Shown one piece after another: positions 44,519 through 54,244 of a DNA stretch of 64,000 bases. Every line of letters begins with the position of its first letter. Position 1 is the first letter of the stretch. Both the position numbers and the translations under genes were made by a program. Location of the stretch: positions 34,745-98,744 of the forward strand of contig JAITRC010000006.1 in the NCBI GenBank assembly GCA_031288615.1. The letters are read 5' to 3'. The notes below the pieces were generated by a model, which ran no database searches, was not told where the DNA came from, and saw only the letters and a list, made by a program, of their open reading frames with translations. This stretch comes from Tannerellaceae bacterium. GTDB lineage: Bacteria > Bacteroidota > Bacteroidia > Bacteroidales > Tannerellaceae.

Positions 44519-45994
44519 ATGCATCTTCCCGAAGGATATACGTTGCAAGACGGGAAATACCGGATTGACACTGTGGTGGGGCAGGGAGGGTTCGGGATTA
44601 CGTATCGTGGGGTATGGCGGACGGTAGTGAAAGGGTCGCTGGGATCTACGGCAACGGAAGTGCCTGTGGCGATCAAGGAATATTTTTTCCGGGACTATTG
44701 TAGCCGTGGCACCGACGGCTTCGAGGTACAAGTACATTCGGCTACGGGGGAGGAGCTTTTCGGTAAATTCAAGGAAAAACTGCTTGCAGAGGCACGGATA
44801 CTTTCGGCAGTACAGCACAAGTATATCGTGGGAGTGCTGGAAGTGTTTGAAGAGAACCACACGGCGTACATCGTGATGGAATACATCAAAGGCTGTTCAC
44901 TAAAAGAAAAAATAGAAAAGGATGGCCGGTTGCCCGAAGCGGTTGCCCTGCGTTATATTGGCCAGATTGGAGAGGCATTGAGTTTTGTACATGAGCGTCA
45001 AATCATCCATTTGGATATTAAGCCGAGTAACATCCTGATTGATGAGAGGGATAATGCACGCTTGATTGACTTCGGGGTTTCGAAACGGTTTGACTTTCCT
45101 GAGGAGGTTACATCCACAACGATACTGGCGCTCTCAAAAGGATTTGCCGCTATTGAACAGTACGACAGCGAAGGGACATTGGAGTTTTCTGCATTGCCGG
45201 ATATCTATTCTTTGGGGGCTACGTTGTATTACGCGGTGACAGGGCAAGTACCGACGGAATCAATCTTGCGTGCTACGCGTGAGCTGATAGACCCGCGACA
45301 ATTCAATCCCGATCTTTCAATAGATACGACGAGGCTAATCCTGCATGCGATGGAAACGGTTCCCGAAAAGCGTTTCGGGAGTGTGAAGGAAATGCTACGC
45401 ATGTCGGAGGAAGAAGTGAAAGAGGTTACGGCGGGAAGGCAAGAATCTCTGTCGGCTGAAGAGGAGACTGTAGTGCTGAGAGTGAAAAAAGAGAGTGTGG
45501 CGACGGGAAAAGAGGCTCTGCCCACTAAGCGTAAAGCGTACATCACTATGGCAGGTGCTATCGTTGCGGCACTCGTATTGTTCGTGTTTTTCATATTACT
45601 GATCCGGATGAATACAACGGCGAAAGAGAAAAAAGAAGAGGTTGTACATACGGATACGAAAACGAATCATGATGCGCCACCCTCTGAAGGCGATACTTCA
45701 ACGACGGAAGAGGTTGCGCCTGTAAATCCGGTGCATGATAATACACCAACACAAGAAGATATTTCTACGGCCTACGAAGTGAAAAAGATCGCCTTTGGCA
45801 GGTTGAGAATTGTTAAAAAACGAAGTATAGGACTATACGGAGCGATAGACGCAGACGGAAAGGAACGGATACCGTGTAAGTACCTATATAATGATAGTGC
45901 ACCTGAAGGACGTGCCTTCGCTCGTGTTGACGGGTTGTTTGATATCTACAACGATGAGGGTATCCTCCTCAGGAAGGGGGTGAAAACTTATTAA
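44519..45994 (+). CDS. membrane Ser/Thr protein kinase with C-terminal WG-like repeat
   Basis: A Hanks-type kinase of 491 residues. The kinase domain has the glycine loop GQGGFGIT (21-28), Lys53 in VAIKEYF, the catalytic loop HLDIKPSN (Asp166, with HLD instead of HRD) and DFG at 184-186. A single membrane helix (~341-365) is followed by an acidic/Thr linker and a C-terminal extracytoplasmic segment with WG-repeat features (GLYGAIDADGKERIPCKY). This puts the kinase inside and a small sensor outside. It is followed at 6 nt by two exported protein genes, probably an operon. Confidence 0.9.
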   Translation: MHLPEGYTLQDGKYRIDTVVGQGGFGITYRGVWRTVVKGSLGSTATEVPVAIKEYFFRDYCSRGTDGFEVQVHSATGEELFGKFKEKLLAEARILSAVQHKYIVGVLEVFEENHTAYIVMEYIKGCSLKEKIEKDGRLPEAVALRYIGQIGEALSFVHERQIIHLDIKPSNILIDERDNARLIDFGVSKRFDFPEEVTSTTILALSKGFAAIEQYDSEGTLEFSALPDIYSLGATLYYAVTGQVPTESILRATRELIDPRQFNPDLSIDTTRLILHAMETVPEKRFGSVKEMLRMSEEEVKEVTAGRQESLSAEEETVVLRVKKESVATGKEALPTKRKAYITMAGAIVAALVLFVFFILLIRMNTTAKEKKEEVVHTDTKTNHDAPPSEGDTSTTEEVAPVNPVHDNTPTQEDISTAYEVKKIAFGRLRIVKKRSIGLYGAIDADGKERIPCKYLYNDSAPEGRAFARVDGLFDIYNDEGILLRKGVKTY

Positions 45995-46000
45995 TTGGTC

Positions 46001-46981
46001 ATGAAGATTAAACTCATTATTGCAGCGACCTGCTTCCTATTATCAGCCTCACTGAGTGCTCAACATAGAGCGTCCTATAACGCCGACGCTGATGAAGCGC
46101 TGATTCGCGGGGATTATAGTGACGCACGGATGTATTTCAGTGAAGGCCTCCTAAAGTGCGACCTTTATAGTATCGGAGGGATTATCTGGATATGGATAGA
46201 CAACCATAGTATGCGTCCTTCGATGCAGAACCTCGTAGACCGTTGCTACCAATGTTTGTCCGATAACCCTGCCGATACGTCGGTAACGACATTGCTGGAA
46301 ATAGGTTATGCGGCAGGCATTTTTGTTAAGCCGGTCAAGGAGCCTTCGGATATCCGGCATCCCCTGCCTGCTACCACATCCCTATCTATCCCTCCCAAAC
46401 CGATAGATAGCGTTGCTAAAATAACAAAGACAACCTCAATCCCCAAGCCCCTCAAGAAACGTCCACTCATCATGGTAGCTTACAGCGGATCGAAGGACAA
46501 CCCCGTAGGGCTTTCTCTGGGAGCTTTCTATCCGCAACAATGGGGAGGCTATGTACGCTATAAAGGTAACCTGAATTTCAGTGAACCGCTTTTTTACATT
46601 CGCCAATTTCCCGACAAACCCACCCAAGTAAACCCTGTACCGGAAGAAAGAACGATTACCATTGTGGCCGACGGTGTACCTAAACGACTTAACAGTTACC
46701 GGTTGACGGCCGGATTGCTTTATCAGGCATCACACGCCATACTGTTATCTGCCGGTATCGGATACGGTCAACGCATCCAACTCTACAAGTATACCCTGAC
46801 GGATAAACAGAATGGACAGCACTCCACCGTATGGTGTACCTACCCCGACTATAATCATCGCGGCATAGCCATAGAAACCGATATAGCACTACGGTACAAA
46901 CACATCTTCGCCGGACTTGGATGTAGCGTAGTCGGTTTTTCCTACGCAGAAATTAATTTTGGTGTCGGTTTCCTATTTTGA
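46001..46981 (+). CDS. exported protein, TPR-like start and barrel-like C-terminus
   Basis: A 326-residue protein I do not recognise. It has a signal peptide (LIIAATCFLLSASLSAQ), a helical stretch near 25-60 (DADEALIRGDYSDARMYFSEGLLKC) that looks TPR-like, a proline-rich linker (~125-150), and a C-terminal half of alternating-hydrophobic strands (GLSLGAFY, YRLTAGLLYQASHAILLSAGIGYG, HIFAGLGCSVVGFSYAEINFGVGFLF), ending in Phe as outer-membrane barrels do. A TTG at 45995 is in frame, but the ATG at 46001 is the better start. The context suggests a partner of the upstream kinase. Confidence 0.7.
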   Translation: MKIKLIIAATCFLLSASLSAQHRASYNADADEALIRGDYSDARMYFSEGLLKCDLYSIGGIIWIWIDNHSMRPSMQNLVDRCYQCLSDNPADTSVTTLLEIGYAAGIFVKPVKEPSDIRHPLPATTSLSIPPKPIDSVAKITKTTSIPKPLKKRPLIMVAYSGSKDNPVGLSLGAFYPQQWGGYVRYKGNLNFSEPLFYIRQFPDKPTQVNPVPEERTITIVADGVPKRLNSYRLTAGLLYQASHAILLSAGIGYGQRIQLYKYTLTDKQNGQHSTVWCTYPDYNHRGIAIETDIALRYKHIFAGLGCSVVGFSYAEINFGVGFLF

Positions 46982-46985
46982 TACT

Positions 46986-49199
46986 ATGAAGCAGACAGTC
47001 CATACGTTTCTTTCGGCTACGGTAATCATCCTGATTTTAATCGGTTGTGCTGAAGAGCCTGAAGTACGTGACGAAATATTCGGTGCCAAAGTACCTGAGG
47101 TAGTGATAGATTCTACGGGTTCCCTTAAAGCCACTCAAATCACGGTTTACGGAAGGGTGGTGCAGGAAAATGGAGTTCCTGTCACTGAAATAGGGTTTCA
47201 ATGGCGTCCTGAGACTACTCTGCCGCAAGATTATACACAGGGCGACAGCATGAAAGCGAGTGACGGCGGGAAAGGCTCTTTCTCTCAGGTACTGAAACCA
47301 CTCAAAAGCGCTACCGCATACTATGTCCGGGCTTATGCCCGTAATAAAGTCGGTACGCAGTACAGTGAAGAATTGTACTTTGCGACCATACAGGGTTTGG
47401 GTAGCGTAGAAACATTGGAAGCAGAAGAGGTACGCGCCGGTTCGTTTGTTACCTGTGGCCGGATCGTTCATAAGGGGGAAGGAGAAATCATTCGCCGGGG
47501 ATTCTATTACTCTACGGCGTCACTCACATCGGCCGTTGCTCCGAAGGATTCCCTTGTGAGCGATAGGGAGACAGATACATTCACCTGCACGTTAGAAGAT
47601 TTACACCCTGCAACAACCTATTACGTTCAAGCTTTCGTCACAAACCATATTGGTACGTCCCTCGGCAACGAAAAAATCGTCACGACCCTTGACGGAAGAA
47701 GCATTGTCTCTCATCCCCAAGTAATGACTATCGGTTATACGGAAGCCACCCTGCAAGGCAGTATCATTGAATCCGGAGAAGCCACCGTAACCGAACGGGG
47801 TTTCTGTTACAGTACAGACCATCCCGATCCAATTATAGAAATCGACGATACACTGCGTTGCGGTGACGGTCAAGGTATATTTAAAAGTACCCTCAAAGGG
47901 TTGCTGCCTGATACGGAATATTACGTCCGTGTATATGCCATCAATAAATACGGTGTAGCATATGGCGCTACGGTTTCTATCCGTACCCTCAGTGAATTGC
48001 CCGAAGTTGTCACTTCTCCCATTGAGATAGAACGCCCCGGAGTGATCCGCGCAGGTGGCGAAGTAATCAATCAGGGACACGGTAATATTCCGGTAGCCGG
48101 TATATGCTGGTCGGTGAATCCTCTTCCGACAATTGATGACCATAAACAGCAAATTGCTCAAGGAATGGGATCGTTCAGTACGTTATTATACACTATGCGG
48201 GGTGGAGTTACGTACTATGTGCGCGCCTATGTTCAAAACAACGTAGCTACGACGTATGGTGAACAACAGATAATAGAGACACCGTCGGTTTTTTCCACTG
48301 TATCTTCTTATGGAGGCAGCCTGCGCACCGTGCGTTCGGCTTCTTATGTCACTTTGGGATCAAAGGGATATGTTTTCGGGGGAGACGATGGACTTTCTAT
48401 GTTGAACGAACTGTACTCTTACGATCCATCCGGAGGATGGATGCAACGGCGCGCTTACAGAGCTCAACGTAGCTGGATGATGGCTGCCGCCGTTACGGGA
48501 GGTGAAACCAAAGATGTGATCGTCGCCTATGGTGGAATAGACAGAGATAATATCATATCGGATGAGTTCAATTACTACGATCCGACCTTTAACAGTTGGC
48601 ATGAGATAGAATATGAAAGAGAAGCCTGTCCGGGAGCGACGTATGGAGGTGTCGGTTGTGCTCATGGAGATGAGATTTACTTCATAGGAGGAGTTCAGCG
48701 TAATTCTACGGGAGAGATCCTTATGAATGAAGTGTGGACTGTCAACCTGTCTGATCGGAACCCGAATGGAAAATGTGTGTGGACGAAGAAAAACAGTTTT
48801 CCGGAAGGATTTTACGGAGGTTTTGCGGCCATCATTAACGATACTGTCTACGCAGGATTGGGATTAAGGACATCGGGCGCAACACCTGTGGGTAACAGGA
48901 AACTCCATTTCTCAGCCGATAAGGGAGAAACTTGGGAAACCCTGCCCGACATGCCGGGTGAAAGCTTGTATCTTGCCGGTGCAGTGCACGATAAAGATAT
49001 TTACGTAACCGATACGAACGGATACATCTGGCTGTTCAATACCGGACAACGTACATGGATACGTAAATCCCGTTTGCCGGAAGTTTGGCAGGAATCCGTG
49101 CATTGTATGTTCTCCCTGAACGGTTACATTTACTTCGGTTTCGGAAGAGACTGGAATTCAACCCTCAGGTATTTCTCGGAGTGGGATGTGATTGAATAA
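46986..49199 (+). CDS. lipoprotein with FN3-like repeats and Kelch-like propeller
   Basis: A 737-residue surface lipoprotein. The signal peptide ends in lipobox LIGC. Four ~90-residue FN3-like modules follow, each ending in a variant of T-x-Y-Y-V-R-A-Y-x-x-N-x-x-G-x-x-Y-G/S; two contain E-R-G-F-C-Y-S-like motifs. The C-terminal ~300 residues are Kelch-like propeller blades (GYVFGGDDGLSMLNELYSYDP, VIVAYGGIDRDNIISDEFNYYDP, IYFIGGVQRNSTGEILMNEVW). It probably binds proteins or glycans at the surface. It starts 4 nt after the preceding gene, making a kinase-barrel-lipoprotein operon. The frame opens at 46959, but the signal peptide fixes the ATG at 46986. Confidence 0.82.
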   Translation: MKQTVHTFLSATVIILILIGCAEEPEVRDEIFGAKVPEVVIDSTGSLKATQITVYGRVVQENGVPVTEIGFQWRPETTLPQDYTQGDSMKASDGGKGSFSQVLKPLKSATAYYVRAYARNKVGTQYSEELYFATIQGLGSVETLEAEEVRAGSFVTCGRIVHKGEGEIIRRGFYYSTASLTSAVAPKDSLVSDRETDTFTCTLEDLHPATTYYVQAFVTNHIGTSLGNEKIVTTLDGRSIVSHPQVMTIGYTEATLQGSIIESGEATVTERGFCYSTDHPDPIIEIDDTLRCGDGQGIFKSTLKGLLPDTEYYVRVYAINKYGVAYGATVSIRTLSELPEVVTSPIEIERPGVIRAGGEVINQGHGNIPVAGICWSVNPLPTIDDHKQQIAQGMGSFSTLLYTMRGGVTYYVRAYVQNNVATTYGEQQIIETPSVFSTVSSYGGSLRTVRSASYVTLGSKGYVFGGDDGLSMLNELYSYDPSGGWMQRRAYRAQRSWMMAAAVTGGETKDVIVAYGGIDRDNIISDEFNYYDPTFNSWHEIEYEREACPGATYGGVGCAHGDEIYFIGGVQRNSTGEILMNEVWTVNLSDRNPNGKCVWTKKNSFPEGFYGGFAAIINDTVYAGLGLRTSGATPVGNRKLHFSADKGETWETLPDMPGESLYLAGAVHDKDIYVTDTNGYIWLFNTGQRTWIRKSRLPEVWQESVHCMFSLNGYIYFGFGRDWNSTLRYFSEWDVIE

Positions 49200-49219
49200 C
49201 TTAACAAGAAATAGATAGA

Positions 49220-50074
49220 ATGGACAGGATGCAAATCACGGAACGAATCAAAACTACAGCGGAAACTTTGTCGAAAGCACAGTATCCGTATCTCTCCTTA
49301 TCTAAGAATATAGCGCCTTCGATTGATGATCTCGAAAAAACACTTGGCTTGTTGCGCGCCGTCATTTTTCCGGGCTTTTTTGATGCCGGTAAAATTGAAA
49401 GTACTCATGAACGTCTGGAGAAGATATTCGATTTGCTGCACGAACAGATCCGGCGCGGATTGTGCTTCGGGGAAGATAAACCCGATGCGGATGTACAATC
49501 TTCCGGTATCGCGATGGCGTTGATTGATAAGATACCGCGTATACAGTACCTTCTCTCTACCGACGTGCAGTCTATTCTGGTCGGTGATCCTGCGGCCAAA
49601 AGTATCAGCGAAGTGATATTCTCCTATCCGGCTACCCAGGCTATCCTCTATCAACGTGTGGCACACGAGCTCCTTTTAATGAATGTGCCCATGATACCCC
49701 GTATCATCACCGAAATAGCCCATTCGAAAACAGGGATAGATATCCACCCCGGCGCTTGTATAGGGGAGTTTTTCGGCATAGACCACGGGACAGGAGTTGT
49801 TATTGGGGAAACGGCAGTTATCGGTAATAATGTCCGTCTTTATCAGGGAGTCACACTCGGAGCCAAGAAGTATACACTGGACGCAAACGGAGAACCTCTC
49901 TCTACTCCCCGTCATCCTGTCATTGAGGATAACGTGACGATCTATTCCAACACCTCCGTACTCGGACGTATCACCATTGGGCGAGATTCCATTATCGGTG
50001 GTAATGTGTGGCTCACCCACGACGTACCCCCCGGCTCCAAAATATCACAGGGCAGAGCCGTAGAAGATAAATAA
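49220..50074 (+). CDS. cysE: serine O-acetyltransferase
   Basis: Makes O-acetylserine from serine and acetyl-CoA, the committed step to cysteine. The 284-residue protein has a helical N-domain and a left-handed beta-helix with hexapeptide repeats; key motifs are [26 protein letters not shown] (catalytic His-Asp region), QGVTLGAKK, and [14 protein letters not shown]. It lies next to serC and serA, which make its substrate serine. Confidence 0.93.
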   Translation: MDRMQITERIKTTAETLSKAQYPYLSLSKNIAPSIDDLEKTLGLLRAVIFPGFFDAGKIESTHERLEKIFDLLHEQIRRGLCFGEDKPDADVQSSGIAMALIDKIPRIQYLLSTDVQSILVGDPAAKSISEVIFSYPATQAILYQRVAHELLLMNVPMIPRIITEIAHSKTGIDIHPGACIGEFFGIDHGTGVVIGETAVIGNNVRLYQGVTLGAKKYTLDANGEPLSTPRHPVIEDNVTIYSNTSVLGRITIGRDSIIGGNVWLTHDVPPGSKISQGRAVEDK

Positions 50075-50078
50075 ACTT

Positions 50079-50086
50079 TACATTTG
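50079..50086 (+). promoter_or_regulatory. promoter -7 box for serC-serA
   Basis: TACATTTG, exact TAnnTTTG match, 40 nt before the serC ATG and just past the cysE stop. Confidence 0.55.
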
Positions 50087-50126
50087 CGGCCTTGTCGGGC
50101 ACACGCTAACACAGATAAAGATTGGT

Positions 50127-51194
50127 ATGAAGAAGCATAACTTTTATGCGGGGCCTTCTATCCTGAGTGATTACACCATCCGGAATACCGCTGGGGCGGT
50201 GGCAAACTTCGCCGGTACGGGCTTGTCGATAATGGAAGTTTCCCATAGGAGTAAAGAGTTCCTTGCCGTGAGTAATGAAGCTCGTGAGCTGGTGAAGGAA
50301 CTGTTGGATGTTCCTGATGGGTACGAAGTGATATTTCTTGGTGGCGGCGCCAGTTTGCAGTTCTGCATGGTGCCGTTTAATTTATTGAATAAAAAAGCGG
50401 CCTATCTGGATAGCGGTACGTGGGCGGCCAATGCAATTAAGGAAGCTAAGTTTTTTGGTGACGTGGATATCGTGGCTTCTTCAAAAGATGCCAATTACAC
50501 CTATATTCCGAAAAATTACACAGTACCGGATGATGTGGATTATTTCCATTTCACTTCCAACAATACCATCTTTGGCACTCAACTCCGGCAAGACCCCGAT
50601 GTAAAGGCACGGCTCGCTTCCGATATGTCTTCCGACATTTTTTCCCGTCCGCTGGATGTGTCCAGGTATGACGTCATCTATGCCGGCGCACAAAAGAATC
50701 TCGGTCCCTCTGGCGTAGCTTTGATCATTGTTCGTAAGGATGCTTTGGGGCATGTGGATCGTGCTATCCCTACGATGCTTGACTATAGTACCCATATTAA
50801 GAAGGAGTCGATGTTCAATACTCCTCCGGTACTGCCTGTGTTTGCTGCCTTGCAGACCTTGAAGTGGTATAAACAAGAGGGTGGGGTGGCTAAGATTGAG
50901 AAACGGAATGAAGAAAAAGCGACCCTCCTTTATGAGGAAATTGATCGTAACAAACTTTTCCAAGGAACTGCGGTTCACGAAGATCGCTCGTTGATGAATG
51001 TCTGCTTCGTGATGACTGAAGAATATAAGGAGTTGGAAGAAGACTTCAACAAGTTTGCATCTGCTGCCGGTATGGTGGGGATTAAAGGGCACCGTTCGGT
51101 AGGTGGTTTCCGCGCTTCAATCTATAATGCAATGCCGAAAAGTAGTGTGAAAGCATTGGTGGAAGTCATGCAAGAGTTTGAGAAACAACATTGA
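50127..51194 (+). CDS. serC: phosphoserine aminotransferase
   Basis: Converts 3-phosphohydroxypyruvate and glutamate to phosphoserine (and serves in B6 synthesis). The 355-residue PLP enzyme begins [14 protein letters not shown], has [25 protein letters not shown] and the PLP lysine in [15 protein letters not shown], and ends with the [17 protein letters not shown] motif. It is followed by serA at 6 nt; the phosphatase serB is not in the window. Confidence 0.97.
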   Translation: MKKHNFYAGPSILSDYTIRNTAGAVANFAGTGLSIMEVSHRSKEFLAVSNEARELVKELLDVPDGYEVIFLGGGASLQFCMVPFNLLNKKAAYLDSGTWAANAIKEAKFFGDVDIVASSKDANYTYIPKNYTVPDDVDYFHFTSNNTIFGTQLRQDPDVKARLASDMSSDIFSRPLDVSRYDVIYAGAQKNLGPSGVALIIVRKDALGHVDRAIPTMLDYSTHIKKESMFNTPPVLPVFAALQTLKWYKQEGGVAKIEKRNEEKATLLYEEIDRNKLFQGTAVHEDRSLMNVCFVMTEEYKELEEDFNKFASAAGMVGIKGHRSVGGFRASIYNAMPKSSVKALVEVMQEFEKQH

Positions 51195-51200
51195 GCGCCC

Positions 51201-52124
51201 ATGATGAAAGTGTTGGTAGCTACGGAAAAACCGTTCTCTCCTGCGGCAGTGGGAGCTATTGGCGAGATAGCGAGTACGGAAGGCTGTGAGTTGTCGCTAC
51301 TTGAAAAATATACGGACAGAGATTGTTTGAAGGGAGCGATAAAGGATGTAGATGCTCTGATTGTTCGTAGCGATAAGATAGATGAGGAGATATTGACGGC
51401 CGCCGGACATTTGAAGGTCGTTGTGCGAGCCGGAGCCGGATACGATAATATTGATTTGGCGGCAGCTACTGCGCGGGGTATTTGTGTGATGAATACTCCG
51501 GGGCAGAATGCCAACGCGGTGGCCGAGTTAGTGTTTGGGATGTTGGTATACGCCATTCGTAATTTTTATGCCGGTACGGCAGGAACGGAGTTGAGAGGGA
51601 AAAAACTGGGTATACTTGCCTATGGAAATGTGGGGCGTCATGTCGCACGTCTGGCTCAGGGTTTCGGGATGGAGCTATATGCCTACGACGCTTTCTGTCC
51701 CGCAGAGGTCATGGAAAGCGATCATGTCAAACCGGTTGATTCTACGGCCGAATTGTTCCGTACGTGCCCTATCGTTTCCCTGCACATTCCCGCCACGGAG
51801 GAAACGAAGAAATCCATCAATTACGAACTCCTCAGCCTCCTTCCTCGAGGCGCCATCCTTGTCAATACGGCCCGTAAAGAGGTGATCTGCGAACCATGTC
51901 TTGCCCGTATTTTCGCCGAACGGCCGGATTTCCGTTATCTCACCGATATCCGTCCGGATATCCACGCCGACTTGTCTGCTGCCTATCCTGACCGTTATTT
52001 CTCTACCCCGAAAAAAATGGGAGCACAGACGGCTGAAGCCAATTTTAATGCAGGGGTCGCTGCGATGCAACAGGCGCTTGCTTTTTTGATGAAAGGCGAC
52101 GAAAAATTCCGTGTGAATAACTGA
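51201..52124 (+). CDS. serA: D-3-phosphoglycerate dehydrogenase
   Basis: Oxidises 3-phosphoglycerate to 3-phosphohydroxypyruvate, the first step of serine synthesis. The 307-residue protein has the substrate-domain motif VRAGAGYDNIDL, the NAD fold GILAYGNVGRHVARLAQGFGM and the LLPRGAILVNTARKEVI strand. It is the short form with no C-terminal ACT domain, so it should lack serine feedback of the E. coli type. It is coupled to serC. Confidence 0.93.
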   Translation: MMKVLVATEKPFSPAAVGAIGEIASTEGCELSLLEKYTDRDCLKGAIKDVDALIVRSDKIDEEILTAAGHLKVVVRAGAGYDNIDLAAATARGICVMNTPGQNANAVAELVFGMLVYAIRNFYAGTAGTELRGKKLGILAYGNVGRHVARLAQGFGMELYAYDAFCPAEVMESDHVKPVDSTAELFRTCPIVSLHIPATEETKKSINYELLSLLPRGAILVNTARKEVICEPCLARIFAERPDFRYLTDIRPDIHADLSAAYPDRYFSTPKKMGAQTAEANFNAGVAAMQQALAFLMKGDEKFRVNN

Positions 52125-52156
52125 GACGATACATCACGCAAAAAGAAGGATAGGAA

Positions 52157-53467
52157 ATGAAAACCATTACTTTGGACATTGAGAAGACTTTGGAGATAGT
52201 CACCAAAGAACGTATAGCCGCCCAGGAGGCCAAAGCGCAGGAGTGCAATACCCTCTTGCATAGCGGTAAGGGCGCGGGTAATGATTTTCTGGGGTGGGTG
52301 CATCTTCCTTCTTCCATCACGGAAAACAACCTGATAGAGATTGAAACGGCTGCGGCGCGGCTCAGGGAAAAGTGTGAGATAGTAGTCGTTATTGGTATTG
52401 GCGGCAGTTATTTGGGTGCGCGTGCTGTATTGGAGGCTGTCAAGAATAGTTTCGATTTGTTACAGACCGGACGTAAAGATCCCGTCATCCTCTACGCCGG
52501 ACAAAACATAGGAGAAGACTACCTTTTCGAACTCTCCGCCATACTGAAAGGAAAGCAGTTTGGACTTATTAATATTTCCAAGTCAGGGACAACCACCGAG
52601 CCGGCTCTTGCTTTCCGCATTCTGAAAAAACAACTCGAAGAAGCCGTAGGTAAGAAAGAAGCCTGCACACGCATCATCGCCGTTACCGATGCACGGCGTG
52701 GCGCTTTGCGTACTTTGGCTACTCAGGAAGGTTATACGGCCTTTGTGATTCCCGATAATGTGGGCGGTCGGTTCTCCGTACTTACACCTGTCGGGCTGCT
52801 GCCCATCGCTGTGGCAGGTGTGAGTATACGTGATTTGGTCAAAGGGGCTGTCGATATGGAAAAGGCTACCGCCCAGGGTGTTCCCTTTGCACAAAACCTT
52901 GCTGCCATCTATGCCGTCGTCAGGAATGAACTCTATCATAAAGGCAAGAAGGTAGAGATACTTGCCAACTTCCACCCCAAGCTCCATTACATCGCTGAAT
53001 GGTGGAAGCAACTCTATGGGGAAAGCGAAGGAAAAGAAGGAAAGGGAATCTTTCCTGCCGCGGTTGATCTCACCACCGACCTGCATTCCATGGGGCAGTG
53101 GATACAGGACGGCGAGCGTAGCATCTTCGAGACGGTCATTTCCGTAGAAAATTCCTCGCACAAGGTGGTCGTACCTTCTGATGCGGATGATCTGGACGGT
53201 CTCAATTATCTTGCCGGACGGCGTGTAGACGAAGTCAACAAAATGGCGGAATTGGGTACTCGTATGGCGCATGTCGACGGTAATGTCCCCAACATCAAGA
53301 TTACCCTTCCGGAAGTTTCCCCTTATTACATCGGGCAGCTCTTCTATTTCTTTGAAAAAGCTTGCGGTATCAGTGGATATATGCTCGGCGTCAATCCTTT
53401 TGACCAACCGGGGGTAGAAGCCTACAAGAAAAACATGTTCACGCTGCTTAAAAAACCGGGTTATTGA
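52157..53467 (+). CDS. pgi: glucose-6-phosphate isomerase
   Basis: Interconverts glucose 6-phosphate and fructose 6-phosphate. The 436-residue protein is the compact Bacillus-type Pgi: [60 protein letters not shown] and the C-terminal [16 protein letters not shown]. Length is normal for this subgroup. It follows serA by 32 nt and is followed by a HAD phosphatase gene at 10 nt. Confidence 0.96.
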   Translation: MKTITLDIEKTLEIVTKERIAAQEAKAQECNTLLHSGKGAGNDFLGWVHLPSSITENNLIEIETAAARLREKCEIVVVIGIGGSYLGARAVLEAVKNSFDLLQTGRKDPVILYAGQNIGEDYLFELSAILKGKQFGLINISKSGTTTEPALAFRILKKQLEEAVGKKEACTRIIAVTDARRGALRTLATQEGYTAFVIPDNVGGRFSVLTPVGLLPIAVAGVSIRDLVKGAVDMEKATAQGVPFAQNLAAIYAVVRNELYHKGKKVEILANFHPKLHYIAEWWKQLYGESEGKEGKGIFPAAVDLTTDLHSMGQWIQDGERSIFETVISVENSSHKVVVPSDADDLDGLNYLAGRRVDEVNKMAELGTRMAHVDGNVPNIKITLPEVSPYYIGQLFYFFEKACGISGYMLGVNPFDQPGVEAYKKNMFTLLKKPGY

Positions 53468-53477
53468 TCCGCTCTTG

Positions 53478-54164
53478 ATGCCGTCTGCACTCAAAGCTGT
53501 CCTGTTCGATATGGATGGGACGCTGTATGATTCAATGCCTGCACATGTCAAGGCGTGGTCGGAAGTGGCGGCAATGCATCATCTTATCTCTTCCGACGTT
53601 GACTTTTACCTGTTTGAGGGGATGACGGGAGAAGATACCATTGATAAACTTTTCCTCCGTACCTGCCATCGGCATGCCACCCCTGAGGAGATGCAGGCTA
53701 TTTACAGGGAGAAATCCGTCTTGTTTGAAAGTTATCATATCAGGAGGCAACCCATGCGTGATGCTCTCTGTGTGTTGGAAAAAGCCAAAGCTTCAGGGTT
53801 ACAGCTTGTCGTAGTCACCGGTTCGGCGCAGAGGAGCCTCATTGATACTCTCGGCGAAGACTTTCCCGGATACTTTGACAGTCGTAAGATTGTCACTGCC
53901 TTTGATGTCGTTCATGGAAAGCCGGATCCCGAACCTTACCTTAGCGGCTTGCATAAAGCAGGCGTTATGCCTTCGCAAGCCCTTGTAGTAGAGAATGCTC
54001 CGTTGGGAATACAATCTGCCGTCGCTGCCGGTATTTTTACCGTTGCCGTCAATACCGGCCCGCTTACCGATGATGTCCTCATTCAAGCCGGTGCACACCG
54101 TTTGTATCCGGATATGAAAGCTCTTGCCGACGATTGGACGGTGCTTGAAACCTGTTTTTCTTGA
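53478..54164 (+). CDS. HAD hydrolase, beta-phosphoglucomutase-like
   Basis: A 228-residue HAD-superfamily enzyme of the beta-PGM-like subgroup, which hydrolyses or rearranges sugar phosphates. Motif I is VLFDMDGTLYDSM, motif II is VVVTGSAQ, the lysine is in HGKPDPEPYL and motif IV is VVENAPLGIQSAVAAGIF. A TTG at 53475 is in frame; the ATG at 53478 is used. Mutases and phosphatases cannot be told apart here; the Pgi neighbour suggests a sugar phosphate. Confidence 0.88.
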   Translation: MPSALKAVLFDMDGTLYDSMPAHVKAWSEVAAMHHLISSDVDFYLFEGMTGEDTIDKLFLRTCHRHATPEEMQAIYREKSVLFESYHIRRQPMRDALCVLEKAKASGLQLVVVTGSAQRSLIDTLGEDFPGYFDSRKIVTAFDVVHGKPDPEPYLSGLHKAGVMPSQALVVENAPLGIQSAVAAGIFTVAVNTGPLTDDVLIQAGAHRLYPDMKALADDWTVLETCFS

Positions 54165-54244
54165 CAGGGATAGTTAGGGAAAAGGAAAACACTACTACCT
54201 TTATGGCTAATATTTCATGTGGGAAGGTGTAGTGATCAAAAAAA

